Assembly: GCA_052170135.1 (NCBI GenBank) | Contig: JBQNBC010000004.1 | Coordinates: forward strand, 62,001-126,000 | Source: Wolinella sp052170135 | GTDB lineage: Bacteria > Campylobacterota > Campylobacteria > Campylobacterales > Helicobacteraceae | Length of the DNA stretch: 64,000 bases | Reading direction: 5' to 3' | Shown: positions 16,364-25,005 of the stretch, one piece after another | Position numbering within the stretch: the stretch's first letter is position 1 | How the letters are laid out: the number at the start of each line of letters is the position of its first letter | Made by a program: the position numbers and the translations under genes | Notes under the pieces: generated by a model | Seen by the model: the letters and a program-made list of their open reading frames with translations, nothing else | What the model was told of the DNA's origin: nothing | Database searches by the model: none

Positions 16364-17130
16364 GCGTGCTTGCTTGTGAAAATCTTTGCTTCTCCTATGG
16401 TGCGTCCCCCATCCTAAAATCACTCTCCTTGCGACTAGAATTGGGCAAGCTATATGGACTCATCGGGGCGAATGGCTCTGGGAAAAGTACATTTTTTAAG
16501 TGTTGTGTCAATTTTCTAAAGCCACATAGCGGTGAGATTCTTATAAGTGGAGAATCTATACTAAAAAAGTCGCCAGCATGGATGGCAAAACATGTGTCAT
16601 ACGTGCCGCAAGAAAGTGGCATGGCAACGTTTCCTTTTAGTGCGTTAGATATTGTGCTGATGGGGCGCACACCTCATTTGGGCGGTGTTTTTGGGCCATC
16701 AGCGCGGGATTACGAAGTGGCACGAGAATCGATGGCACGGATTGGGATTCTTGGTCTTTTGGACTATAGTGTGAGCGAGTTAAGCGGTGGGCAACGGCAA
16801 CTTTTGATGATTGCGCGGGCTTTAGCACAAGAGTCGGTGCTCATGATTCTTGATGAGCCTACAAGTGCGCTTGATTTTAAGAATCAGATAGTTTTGTGGA
16901 GGGTGCTACGACAGATAGCAGATAGCGGGACGAGTGTAATCGTATGTAGTCATGATCCAAATCATGTGCTGTGGTTTTGTGATGAGGTGATTGCTTTTGC
17001 AAATGGAAGACTACTAGCGCAAGGTGCGCCAAAACAGGTCATGGGGCATGAACTAATAAATGAGGTATACGGTGAGGAATGTGAGCTGCATGCGCTACAT
17101 AGTACGCACTTTGTATCGCCAAAGATGTAA
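16360..17130 (+). CDS. FecE/BtuD-family ABC transporter ATPase
   Basis: A 256-residue ATPase for the importer encoded just upstream. Walker A is GANGSGKST (36-44), the Q-loop lies in VPQESG, the signature is LSGGQRQ, Walker B is LMILDEPTSALD and the H-loop is VCSHDP. All catalytic residues are present. ATG 16360 overlaps the permease stop by four bases. It is the last gene of the three-gene operon; the next genes are on the opposite strand, about 190 bases away. Confidence 0.9.
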   Translation: MSVLACENLCFSYGASPILKSLSLRLELGKLYGLIGANGSGKSTFFKCCVNFLKPHSGEILISGESILKKSPAWMAKHVSYVPQESGMATFPFSALDIVLMGRTPHLGGVFGPSARDYEVARESMARIGILGLLDYSVSELSGGQRQLLMIARALAQESVLMILDEPTSALDFKNQIVLWRVLRQIADSGTSVIVCSHDPNHVLWFCDEVIAFANGRLLAQGAPKQVMGHELINEVYGEECELHALHSTHFVSPKM

Positions 17131-17323
17131 CCTGTATGGTGGATTCTCTACGTGCTGATACTTGAAGCAAATCTATATTGAGTAAGTGTTGATTTGATTC
17201 AAGGATGTTTACTTGAGGAATATCAATTAGGGTATATCCTGATGGGGTTTTGCGGTTATAAAATTGCGTGAGGCGCGAGGATTGTGTATTCTAGCATTCT
17301 ATAAAACCATAAGTCTAGTGCGA

Positions 17324-17884
17324 CTACTGAGGTATGCTCACCAGGCTTTCGAGTGGTGTTGTACGGTAGAGTTTTAGAATCGCGCTGAAGTGTAGTTGCG
17401 AATTTTCGCTCTTTAGCACGATTGGAAACTCCACTTTTGCAATGTGTGAAATCTTTGACATTTCGTCTATAAAGCGATAGATAAGTGCTGAGTTTTGAGC
17501 ATTTCCCTCGATAGAAAATCGCACAACTTCAAAGCCAAAGCTATCTTTTTCACGCGCCATCTCGCTAATGCGCAACTTCTCAAAGAATCCAACTAAAAGT
17601 TCGCGCACAACACGCTCATCATTGTCTTGCAAAAGTGCATTTAAAAGTGAGGCATTCTCGGTTTTGAAGCCCTCTAGTGCACTATTTAGCCGCTCATTTT
17701 CCTTTTGTGCCTCGACTAGCAGGAAGTCTGCTTTGCGTCTTTCGATATTTGCGCGACGAAACTCATCAAGCGAGGGCATAATCCAGCCTAAAAACAGGAA
17801 AATCACGCCAACAACATAGAAGATAAACCAAAGTGTATTGCGCACCCAATCGATATCGTTTATGGATTCCATGAAGTCTTTCAT
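17324..17884 (-). CDS. PilO/GspM-like inner-membrane protein
   Basis: A 186-residue bitopic protein: a short cytoplasmic N-terminus, one membrane segment (about 16-34, with FIFYVVGVIFLFLGW), a coiled-coil (about 40-85) and a small periplasmic alpha/beta domain (about 95-178) that resembles the ferredoxin-like fold of PilO. The ATG overlaps the stop of the gene upstream (ATGA), and GAGGAGG precedes it. It is the last gene of a minus-strand series that looks like PilM-PilN-PilO. No sequence motif proves the family; order, topology and size are the main evidence. Confidence 0.6.
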   Translation of the reverse strand: MKDFMESINDIDWVRNTLWFIFYVVGVIFLFLGWIMPSLDEFRRANIERRKADFLLVEAQKENERLNSALEGFKTENASLLNALLQDNDERVVRELLVGFFEKLRISEMAREKDSFGFEVVRFSIEGNAQNSALIYRFIDEMSKISHIAKVEFPIVLKSENSQLHFSAILKLYRTTPLESLVSIPQ

Positions 17885-18405
17885 CGACCCTCCTCTCTTA
17901 GCTGGCTTACAGAGACGAAGCTAAACCAGCCATTTGGCAATGCATAAAAATCGGCACGACTCTCATGAAATATCGAGCGAAGTGGCACTTCTAACAAAAA
18001 GCTATAGATCTCCTTTGATGGCGTTACGCCTTTTATCGTTAGCTTGTCTTTTTCCATCTCAATACTTTGTAGCGTTATTTGCTCAGGGATTAGCTCAAAT
18101 AGATTCTTGATTGATTCTGAAAGCATGCCATTTTGTGCACGCAAATCATCGACAAATTCCTTTTCAAAGTGCGTACGTTCAATCTCATTTTTTGTTTGCG
18201 CGATATGTATTAGTAGCTCTTGTCGTTGCTCTTTGCTACTTAGCGCGCTACTTAGCATGTATTCGCGTTGGAAATATAGAAATCCTACAAAAAACAGAAG
18301 AATCCCAAATGTAAGCGATGAGTAGAACAGCCAGATTCTTGTGATTTTTTGGAGAATCCGCTTCTTTTGCGGTGTTATAAAGCTATACACGAGTACGCCT
18401 TTCAT
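17881..18405 (-). CDS. PilN/GspL-C-terminal-like inner-membrane protein
   Basis: A bitopic protein of about 174 residues from ATG 18405 (a GTG at 18423 would add six). It has a basic cytoplasmic N-terminus, a membrane segment (RIWLFYSSLTFGILLFFVGF), a coiled-coil and then a domain with the PilN pattern: FELIPEQITLQSIEMEKD followed by LTIKGVTPSKEIYSFLLEV. That spacing of IP, the L-x-S/x-I strand and the short second strand is characteristic of PilN and of the GspL periplasmic domain. It overlaps both neighbours, so the three genes are coupled. PilN proteins hold the assembly platform of type IV pili or type II secretion to the cytoplasmic PilM. Confidence 0.65.
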   Translation of the reverse strand: MKGVLVYSFITPQKKRILQKITRIWLFYSSLTFGILLFFVGFLYFQREYMLSSALSSKEQRQELLIHIAQTKNEIERTHFEKEFVDDLRAQNGMLSESIKNLFELIPEQITLQSIEMEKDKLTIKGVTPSKEIYSFLLEVPLRSIFHESRADFYALPNGWFSFVSVSQLREEGR

Positions 18406-19435
18406 GGCTTTCAATCTCTGCACGAGACATATCTATAAGAGCCGCACTAATGTCAAATCTATGTACTTTTACGTCTATTAGTAGTGTGTTTCTCAGATAT
18501 GCAAGTGAGCTAGGTGATATCCCATAGGTATCAAGTATGACTATCTCATCGATAAAATCACTTTCGTAAATCTCATTTTTATAAAATTCTCCAAGGGAAT
18601 CGCGTATAAATTTTGTCACGTTCATCGTGCGAGCGAAGTCATCAAATGAGCTCTTCTCGCTCTCCTTTTCTTCAGCCATAGGTAAGCCAGCTTCGTGTTC
18701 TTCGAAGTCCTCAATTACCACACTATCATCAAGTTCCTCTAGTTCACCAATCTCACCTAGTTCACTATTTAGGGCGTTGAGTGCATCGCTCATTTTTGTC
18801 TGTGTTTCTGACACTAGCAGGGATTCTTCCTCTAGCTCGCTACCGTCGTCGCTAGATGGCTCACTCTCTTCTATCTCGCTCTCAAGTAGGAAGAATCCGC
18901 CAAAGTAGAGCCCGCTGTTGTTTAAGATTCCAAGAGTTAGTGCTGAGTGTTGATATAGCGCATAGAGTCGCTTTTTTCGATCCAAGCGTGCTTTATTGCC
19001 CTCATATAGTAGTGCAAATGGCGAGAAGAGTAGATCAAGCCCCTGGCTTTTTGCAAATCTATTTTGCGCCTCTTTGATACCCTCTTTTGTTATGTATAGG
19101 CTCCAAGAATCTTGTACTTTTATACTTTTGACATTATCTGCGCGTATGCCAAACTTTATATATTCACTACTATCAGTCGTATCTATCGCGCCCTGATATA
19201 TAGAATGGCTAAGCGAGGATACGTATGTAAACGGATGTTGTTTGCGGAGCTTGCGGATGTACTTTGCTGCTTCTATGGGTACGTCGCCCAAGACGGTCTT
19301 AAACTCTTTCTCTTCGTCGTTGATGACTACACCCTTTTTGAGAGTTACCATGCGCACATGGCATGACCTAGCATCGACAATCACGCCGACTATGAATGTT
19401 GAAAACATATCCTTAACGATGCTACTTATGCTCAA
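18383..19435 (-). CDS. PilM/GspL-cytoplasmic-like protein with acidic insert
   Basis: A 350-residue soluble protein without a clear membrane segment. The start (FSTFIVGVIVDARSCHVRMV) looks like the first strands of an actin-like PilM/GspL domain, and the end (EIVILDTYGISPSSLAYLRN) fits the matching second half. Between about 180 and 262 lies a strongly acidic, low-complexity insert rich in Glu, Ser and Asp, which is not normal for PilM. The conserved ATP-binding motifs of PilM are not evident. TTG 19435 with GGGGA upstream is the likely start; ATG 19408 is possible. It precedes the PilN-like and PilO-like genes and overlaps the first of them. Confidence 0.55.
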   Translation of the reverse strand: MSISSIVKDMFSTFIVGVIVDARSCHVRMVTLKKGVVINDEEKEFKTVLGDVPIEAAKYIRKLRKQHPFTYVSSLSHSIYQGAIDTTDSSEYIKFGIRADNVKSIKVQDSWSLYITKEGIKEAQNRFAKSQGLDLLFSPFALLYEGNKARLDRKKRLYALYQHSALTLGILNNSGLYFGGFFLLESEIEESEPSSDDGSELEEESLLVSETQTKMSDALNALNSELGEIGELEELDDSVVIEDFEEHEAGLPMAEEKESEKSSFDDFARTMNVTKFIRDSLGEFYKNEIYESDFIDEIVILDTYGISPSSLAYLRNTLLIDVKVHRFDISAALIDMSRAEIESHERRTRV

Positions 19436-19490
19436 ATCTAGTCCCCAAAATAATGTTAGTTATATCTTAAAGCACCTTTGCTTAAGGCTA

Positions 19491-19940
19491 CTAGAACGCG
19501 CCTAACTCACGCTCTAGCTGGCGATACCATGCTAGAAGTTTTTGTCTTTTTTCTAATAGCTCGCCAGATATAAGTTGAGAATCGAGAGCCTCAAACTGCC
19601 CAAGTGTAATTTTAACAAGCCAAGAGATTCTTTTTATCTGCCCTATCTTCACGCTTTTGCCGAGTGATGCCTCGATTTCATGCTTTCGTTCGTCTGCTTC
19701 GTTTAGGATTTTTTCCCAAGCCAGTGAGGCTTTTGCGTGACTTAATGTGTGCATGGCTAGGCGATTGTATGGATCTAGTGCTAGCGATTCTATGGCTAGA
19801 TTTTCCGCATTTTGGTATAGATTTTTTGATAGCTCATATCGTGCCAGTATGGCTTTTTTGTATGATGGATTGATAAATAAAAATGAAACCCCAGCTATCA
19901 TAAGCACCAGGAGTGCGATATTTGCGCGCATCATAGCCAT
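19491..19940 (-). CDS. small membrane-anchored protein with TPR-like core
   Basis: A 149-residue protein with an N-terminal membrane anchor (ANIALLVLMIAGVSFLFI) and a helical body. NLAIESLALDPYNRLAMHTL resembles a single tetratricopeptide-type helix pair (A-x-x-x-L-x-x-x-P-x-N/Y-x-x-A). ATG 19940 overlaps the stop of the acyltransferase gene. It stands between that gene and the PilMNO-like series with a 55-base gap, so it could be part of the same machine. I do not recognise a named family. Confidence 0.65.
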   Translation of the reverse strand: MAMMRANIALLVLMIAGVSFLFINPSYKKAILARYELSKNLYQNAENLAIESLALDPYNRLAMHTLSHAKASLAWEKILNEADERKHEIEASLGKSVKIGQIKRISWLVKITLGQFEALDSQLISGELLEKRQKLLAWYRQLERELGAF

Positions 19941-20557
19941 TCTTTTTCTAGATTTTGCTTGACTTTTTCGCGTGCCTTGTCTAGCTCTAGCCCATCTAGA
20001 AAAAATGGTTCACCAGCTATTAGTGTGATGCGTGAAAAGGGTTTTGGTATAAAGAATCTATCCCAGCTTTTTAGCTGCCATGCGTCTTCAAAGTGCGCGC
20101 GAAATGGGACTATGGGGCGAGATGTTTTTTGCGATAGCATGATAATGCCATCTGCCACACTGTGATAAGGACCGCGTGGACCATCAGGTGTGATGGCTAT
20201 ATCTCCGCCATTTTGTAACTCTCTAATAGCTCCAAGCAGTGCGCGTTTTCCGCCCTTGTTGCTACTACCGCGAATAGTGTCAAACGCAAAGAATCCAATC
20301 ATTCTGGCGATGATTTCTCCATCGAAGTGGTCGCTAATCATTACCGAGATTCTTGTCTTAGCTTTTAGGCGTCGATACAAAAATGGCTGAAGCAACAGCT
20401 CGCCATGCCAAAATACGACTATAAATGAAGAATCAAGCTGGATTTTGTCGCTTATTTGAAAGTGTTTTTTGCATGTAAAATATAAAAGGCGCGTGATTAT
20501 ATAGCCAACAATGGGAAGAAACGTCGCTAAAATTGCGCGCTTTGTCTCCTTTTTCAT
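19931..20557 (-). CDS. DUF374 / LPLAT-family acyltransferase
   Basis: A 208-residue membrane-associated acyltransferase of the lysophospholipid acyltransferase superfamily, DUF374 branch. FVVFWHGELLL carries the H-x-E/D-type active site, RGSSNKGGKRALL the substrate-binding Arg-Gly stretch, and ITPDGPRGPYHSVADG the conserved PDGPRGP signature. An N-terminal hydrophobic segment anchors it. It probably transfers a fatty acyl chain to a lipid or lipid A-type precursor. It overlaps miaB by four bases and the next gene by ten. Confidence 0.8.
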   Translation of the reverse strand: MKKETKRAILATFLPIVGYIITRLLYFTCKKHFQISDKIQLDSSFIVVFWHGELLLQPFLYRRLKAKTRISVMISDHFDGEIIARMIGFFAFDTIRGSSNKGGKRALLGAIRELQNGGDIAITPDGPRGPYHSVADGIIMLSQKTSRPIVPFRAHFEDAWQLKSWDRFFIPKPFSRITLIAGEPFFLDGLELDKAREKVKQNLEKEWL

Positions 20558-21855
20558 ACCGTTTCACCTATTAGGAATGCTCGAAAGGCCTCAGTGATTT
20601 TAGTGGGTGTGATTTGTCCTAGGATTTTGTGCGGGGCTTTCATACGCACTATTTTACCAGTGTCTGTACGTCCCTCAGCCATGTTGTCATCGTCTTTGTA
20701 GCTCTCCCATAGCACGTGATGGATTGCCCCAATCTCTTTGGCATTTAGCTCGTTGAGAATCTCCTTGTGTCGTGCCTGAAGTCGCGATAGCCGCTCGCTA
20801 GCTACTGCTTCATCGACTAGATTCTCCCATTGTGCCGCCTCGGTAAACGGGCGTGGAGAGTAGATGAAGCTATACATTGTCTCAAAACGCACTGTTTCAA
20901 GCACTTTTAATGTCTCTAAAAAATCCTCCTCGCTTTCGCCTGGGAAGCCAACGATAATATCTGTCCCAATTGTCGTCTCTGGGGCGAGATTTTTGAGTTT
21001 TTCAACACGGTTTATAAACCATTCTTGACTATATCCACGGCGCATTAGCGATAGGATTCTTGTTGAGCCACTTTGTAGTGGCATGTGGATGTTTTTACAT
21101 ATTTTTGGATTACTTGCGAACTCCTCTAGAAACTCATCATCCATATGCAGTGGGTGCGGTGATGTGAAGCGTAGGCGTTCGATCCCATCTATTTGGCTTA
21201 GAGATTGTAGCAAGGCAGTGAAATTTGTCTTTTCATGTATCGATGAGAATCGCCTTCCGTAGTGATTGACATTTTGCCCAAGCAATAGAAGCTCTTTTAC
21301 TCCGCGTCCTGCTAATCTTCGCGCTTCTTGTAGTATTAGATCGCTTGGCACGGAGATTTCTTGCCCGCGGGTGTGAGGCACGATGCAGTAGGCGCATTTT
21401 TTATCGCAGCCAATGGAGATGTTTATCATCGCTTTATAGTCGTTGTGGCTACCAGTGGCGAAGACATAGCTACTATCATCGTAATCTGTTGCCACTTCGA
21501 CTGCCTTATCCTCGTGGATGACGCGTGATATTTTTGAGACATTTCGCGCACCAAGGACAAAACTAACACTTGGAGCTTTTTTTAGAATTTCGCCTCCTAG
21601 GTGACTAGCTGTGCAGCCACAGATTCCTATTTTTGCATCTGGACGCTTCTCTTTTGTGAACTGACCAATCTCAGAAAATAGCTTGCGCTCTGGTTTTTCG
21701 CGAACACTACAAGTATTAATCAGAATAAGATCTGCTTCCTTGATGTCATCGGTGAGAGTGTAGCCCTCTTTAGATTCTAGCTCAGCAATCATATGCTCGC
21801 TATCTCTGACGTTCATTGCACAACCGAGTGTCTGAATGAAAAGTTTCTTGCTCAC
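20554..21855 (-). CDS. miaB: tRNA-2-methylthio-N6-dimethylallyladenosine synthase
   Basis: A 433-residue methylthiotransferase of the MiaB family. It adds the 2-methylthio group to i6A37 of tRNAs reading UNN codons. The UPF0004 domain cysteines are Cys12, Cys49 and Cys81; the radical-SAM cluster cysteines are Cys150, Cys154 and Cys157 in CDKKCAYC. A C-terminal TRAM domain ends the protein (about 370-430). FIQTLGCAMNVRDSEHM and GQNVNHYG are typical MiaB sequences. The start is GTG 21855. It overlaps the acyltransferase gene, so it heads that minus-strand operon. Confidence 0.93.
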   Translation of the reverse strand: MSKKLFIQTLGCAMNVRDSEHMIAELESKEGYTLTDDIKEADLILINTCSVREKPERKLFSEIGQFTKEKRPDAKIGICGCTASHLGGEILKKAPSVSFVLGARNVSKISRVIHEDKAVEVATDYDDSSYVFATGSHNDYKAMINISIGCDKKCAYCIVPHTRGQEISVPSDLILQEARRLAGRGVKELLLLGQNVNHYGRRFSSIHEKTNFTALLQSLSQIDGIERLRFTSPHPLHMDDEFLEEFASNPKICKNIHMPLQSGSTRILSLMRRGYSQEWFINRVEKLKNLAPETTIGTDIIVGFPGESEEDFLETLKVLETVRFETMYSFIYSPRPFTEAAQWENLVDEAVASERLSRLQARHKEILNELNAKEIGAIHHVLWESYKDDDNMAEGRTDTGKIVRMKAPHKILGQITPTKITEAFRAFLIGETV

Positions 21856-21920
21856 GCCTGGTCGCCTTTATTATGGTTTTTGATTTGATGTTTGATTCTA
21901 GAAGGTTCGTATAAAGTGTG

Positions 21921-21945
21921 GATAAAAAAGGGCGGAATACCGCCC
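21921..21945 (-). terminator. rho-independent terminator of the HP0268-like gene
   Basis: On the minus strand GGGCGG (21945-21940), loop TATT and CCGCCC (21935-21930) form a six-pair GC stem followed by TTTTTT. It lies about 15 bases after the stop of the gene at 21961-22203. Confidence 0.85.
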
Positions 21946-21960
21946 AAATACTCTTTGTAG

Positions 21961-22203
21961 CTATATTATATGCACCTCGTACATATAGTCGCTCTCGTCA
22001 AGCCCATAGCGAATTTCACGAAAATAGACACTTTTACCTTTTTTTTCAAAAAGATCTATGAGATTCATCATGTCTTTGTGTGAATTATCCTTATCAAAGT
22101 AGAAAATCTTCTGTCCCTTCGCCTCTAGCCTCTCCTCTAGCTTCTCCACTGATATTTTTGCTGGCTTGCCATCAAGCTCGGCGCGTGCTAATTTAATATC
22201 CAT
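21961..22203 (-). CDS. HP0268-like small nuclease-family protein
   Basis: An 80-residue protein that matches, from memory, the length and pattern of H. pylori HP0268: a basic N-terminal strand, FYFDKDNSHKDMMNLIDLF in the middle and a tail ending YEVHII. HP0268 has a Smr-like fold with reported nicking nuclease activity. AGGAAGG stands before ATG 22203, and a strong terminator follows the gene. In H. pylori the counterpart also lies beside miaB, which supports the assignment. The catalytic residues were not checked individually. Confidence 0.7.
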   Translation of the reverse strand: MDIKLARAELDGKPAKISVEKLEERLEAKGQKIFYFDKDNSHKDMMNLIDLFEKKGKSVYFREIRYGLDESDYMYEVHII

Positions 22204-22371
22204 GATCTTGTGCCTTCCTCTTTTTGAGACTAAAAATGGCTGGATTCTATCTACTTTTGGCTTAAACTCTAGGCGAATTTTTCCTGAGATTAAAATAAAG
22301 CCACTACAAAGTAAATGTTAATTACAATCCCGAAACTACATGCTTCACTACTATAGCTTTAAGGAATCCAT

Positions 22372-23499
22372 TTGGAAAAAATTTTAGATATTATTGAGCT
22401 TATCGCTTATGAGAAGAGTTTGCAAATTGATAGCGTCGCTGGCGCAGTAAAAGAGGCGATTATCACGACTGCGAAAAAGAGTCTAGACGAGCACATCAGC
22501 TATGATGTAGAAATCGATAAGAAAAACAAGACTCTAAAGCTTTATCAGAAGATTCTCGTCTGCAAAGTAGATGATGAGCGCTTAGAATCTGATCCAGACA
22601 ACCATATATCAATCACTAGTGCGCGCGAAATGGATACCGAACTTGAAGTAGGTGATGAGTTGCGCTATGAGCTCAGTCTAGAAAATATGAGTCGAAGCGC
22701 TGTAAATACACTCTATAAAGAGCTTGAGTTTCATATTCAGCGGCTAATTGAGACACAACTTTTTGAAAAATACAAATCTCAAGTTGGCAAGATTGTATCT
22801 GGAAGCGTCGTGCGCATTGATGAAGATGGAAATACTTTTGTTGAGATTGACGAGGTTCGTGCATTTTTGCCAAAGAAGAATCGTATAAAAGGCGAGATTT
22901 TTAAAGTCGGGAATGTAGTCGGTTCTGTATTAAAACATGTAGGAATCGACCGTAAAAATGGAATTCAAATCGAGCTTTCACGCACCACACCAAAGCTTTT
23001 AGAAGAGCTTTTGAGGCTTGAGGTTCCTGAGATTAAAGATGGTGAAGTTGTGATTGAAAAGTGCGCAAGAATTCCCGGAGAGCGTGCAAAAGTTGCTATT
23101 AGCTCAGTAAATCCAAAAATTGATGCTGTGGGCGCGACCGTTGGTGTAAAAGGCGTAAGAATCAATGCCGTAGGCAAGGAGCTGAAAAATGAAAATATCG
23201 ATTGTGTGGAGTATTCAGCTGTGCCTGAAATTTTTGTCGCACGATCGCTTTCGCCAGCACTTGTATCAAGCGTGAAGATAGAGGAAAATCGCGCGATTGT
23301 AACGCTTCCAAGCGAGCAAAAACCAAAGGCAATCGGCAAGGGTGGAATCAATATCCGTCTAGCCTCCATGCTGACTGGTTATGAGATTGAGTTACTTGAG
23401 CAGGATGGAATTCTTAGCTTGCAAAGTGCATCTGGTGTTGCTTCAGCGCAAGAAGAGAAGAAAGACATAAGCTCGCTTGCATCATTGTTTAAAGATTAA
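22372..23499 (+). CDS. nusA: transcription termination/antitermination factor NusA
   Basis: A 375-residue NusA: N-terminal polymerase-binding domain (about 1-125), S1 domain (about 133-200, starting GKIVSGSVVRIDEDG) and two KH domains (about 200-345, with PGERAKVAISS and KAIGKGGINIRLA). The C-terminal acidic repeats of E. coli NusA are absent, as is usual outside gamma-proteobacteria. The TTG start at 22372 has AAGGA six bases upstream, and the protein begins MEKILDIIELI. It stands alone; the gene to its left is on the other strand. Confidence 0.93.
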   Translation: MEKILDIIELIAYEKSLQIDSVAGAVKEAIITTAKKSLDEHISYDVEIDKKNKTLKLYQKILVCKVDDERLESDPDNHISITSAREMDTELEVGDELRYELSLENMSRSAVNTLYKELEFHIQRLIETQLFEKYKSQVGKIVSGSVVRIDEDGNTFVEIDEVRAFLPKKNRIKGEIFKVGNVVGSVLKHVGIDRKNGIQIELSRTTPKLLEELLRLEVPEIKDGEVVIEKCARIPGERAKVAISSVNPKIDAVGATVGVKGVRINAVGKELKNENIDCVEYSAVPEIFVARSLSPALVSSVKIEENRAIVTLPSEQKPKAIGKGGINIRLASMLTGYEIELLEQDGILSLQSASGVASAQEEKKDISSLASLFKD

Positions 23500-23714
23500 T
23501 TATAGCCTTGCGCAAGAATCTAATTACAGGTGACTTTGCTGGCGTGGAGTTTGCCTCTTTAGGTGCGTAAATATATCTTTTAAGCTTTTGTTGTACAAGG
23601 ATTCTTGTTGTTTGTATCGTAAATAAAATTCTTTATAAAACTATCTTATTTATTTCAGATTTTATTAAAAATACTTTATAAATCCTGTTAAGGTACCCTT
23701 TATTATGCGATTCG

Positions 23715-23720
23715 TATAAT
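23715..23720 (+). promoter_or_regulatory. -10 box of the NosL-like gene
   Basis: TATAAT lies 29 bases before ATG 23749 in a very AT-rich stretch with no clear -35 box. Helicobacter vegetative promoters often lack a -35 element and rely on T-rich upstream DNA, which is present here. Confidence 0.5.
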
Positions 23721-23748
23721 CCAACATCTTTAAACACAAGGAGACTTA

Positions 23749-24462
23749 ATGGGTAGAATTCTTCTCATAGTAGTGCTTTTTCTTAATTTCGTATTTGGTT
23801 CGCAAATGTATCAGAGCGTAGATAAGGATAGCGCGACTATATTACAAAAGGGTGCTGAGTCTGAATATTGCCCAGATTGTGGCATGAATCTAGTGAAATT
23901 TTTTAAAACCAATCATGCTGCGAAGCTCAAAGATGGTACTGTGCGACAATTTTGCAGTCTTCATTGTTTGATTGAGGAGCAACGAGGCGCGTTAAAAGAC
24001 GCGAGCTTGATTGAGCAGATTTTTGTCGTTGATAGTTTGAGTTTGAAGTTTATTCCCGCGCATGAGGCGTACTATGTTGTTGGGAGTGACAAGCCAGCTA
24101 CCATGAGCATGACAAGCGAATATGCTTTTAAAGAACGTAGTGCGGCAGAGGCATTTGCCAAAGAGTACGGCGGAGAGGTAATGGAGTATGCTCGCGCACA
24201 CGCGATGGCTAGTGCGGAGTTTGATCAGGATGTAGCGATGATAAAGGATAAGCGCGCAAAAAATATGTATCCAAAAGCGGAGAAAATCTACAATGAATCT
24301 TGCGATAAAGCGCGACTTGATAAACTGCATTTGCACACCATATCGTCTATAAAAGCGATGCTAAAAGGCAGTGATATATGTGGTTCGATAAGCGATGATT
24401 CTGCACTTCAAGCACTTGCAGTCTATCTTTTTGAAAAGAAGCTACTAGGTGGCATGAAATAG
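23749..24462 (+). CDS. NosL-like exported copper-site protein with extra C-terminal domain
   Basis: A 237-residue exported protein. The signal peptide (about 1-17, ending VFGSQ) is followed by CPDCGMNL (about 41-48), the metal-binding signature of NosL-family proteins, and FCSLHC (about 73-78). NosL is a copper chaperone for nitrous-oxide reductase, but no nos genes are seen here. The last 60 residues (about 173-232) read like a class I cytochrome c helix pair (YPKAEKIYNESC at the start), yet no CXXCH heme motif is present. AAGGAG precedes the ATG. The C-terminal reading is tentative. Confidence 0.7.
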   Translation: MGRILLIVVLFLNFVFGSQMYQSVDKDSATILQKGAESEYCPDCGMNLVKFFKTNHAAKLKDGTVRQFCSLHCLIEEQRGALKDASLIEQIFVVDSLSLKFIPAHEAYYVVGSDKPATMSMTSEYAFKERSAAEAFAKEYGGEVMEYARAHAMASAEFDQDVAMIKDKRAKNMYPKAEKIYNESCDKARLDKLHLHTISSIKAMLKGSDICGSISDDSALQALAVYLFEKKLLGGMK

Positions 24463-25005
24463 GATTTTACCTATCAAGAGGAATCTAAAGAACGCTTTTT
24501 CTTGTATTTTTTATATGCAATTTAAAATGTTGCGATGTTAAAAAATGGTAGAAGAATTTATGGCTATGGCAAAAAGCATTGCAAAAGTATCGGGCGTATG
24601 GAAACTGAAATCAAGTAGTGATTCTTGATCTTTTTTAGTCTCTAAAATTTGGTATCCCAAGCTCTAGCGAGGCTTATCGCGCAGAGCTGGATTCTTATTA
24701 GAGGGGAATGTGAATTTGCCATAGTTTTGTTCATTCTTAAATTTTAAATGCTTCTAGTGGGGTGGCAAGTCTGGGGCAAGCCTATTATTGTGTTGCTAAT
24801 CTCTAAGACTAGCGTGTATTAATATATGTGTCGCCTCATCTCTATAATGCGAAATTTTACCCTTAAGGTAGGAGGACTCGATAGAGCCAAAGCAGGGGAG
24901 AGTATCTATATGCTATGGAGTTTGTTTGGTTTTGTGAGAATTACGTTTTGATTTTCTTTGGTGTGTGATTTTGAACAAGAATCCTAGATACGATATAGCC
25001 GTGCG
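24463..25005. other. 543-base stretch without a supported gene
   Basis: It lies between two convergent genes (the NosL-like gene on the plus strand, recJ on the minus strand). Every frame is interrupted. A 27-codon ORF (24545-24628) begins MVEEFMAMAKSIAKVSG but has no other support. GTAGGAGGACTC and GGGGTGGCAAG stand out as purine-rich but do not fit SRP RNA, tmRNA, RNase P RNA or a riboswitch that I know. It may be a decayed gene. Confidence 0.4.

Noticed and set aside
24545..24628. 27-codon ORF in the gap before recJ
   Set aside because: Too short and without a ribosome binding site or homology.
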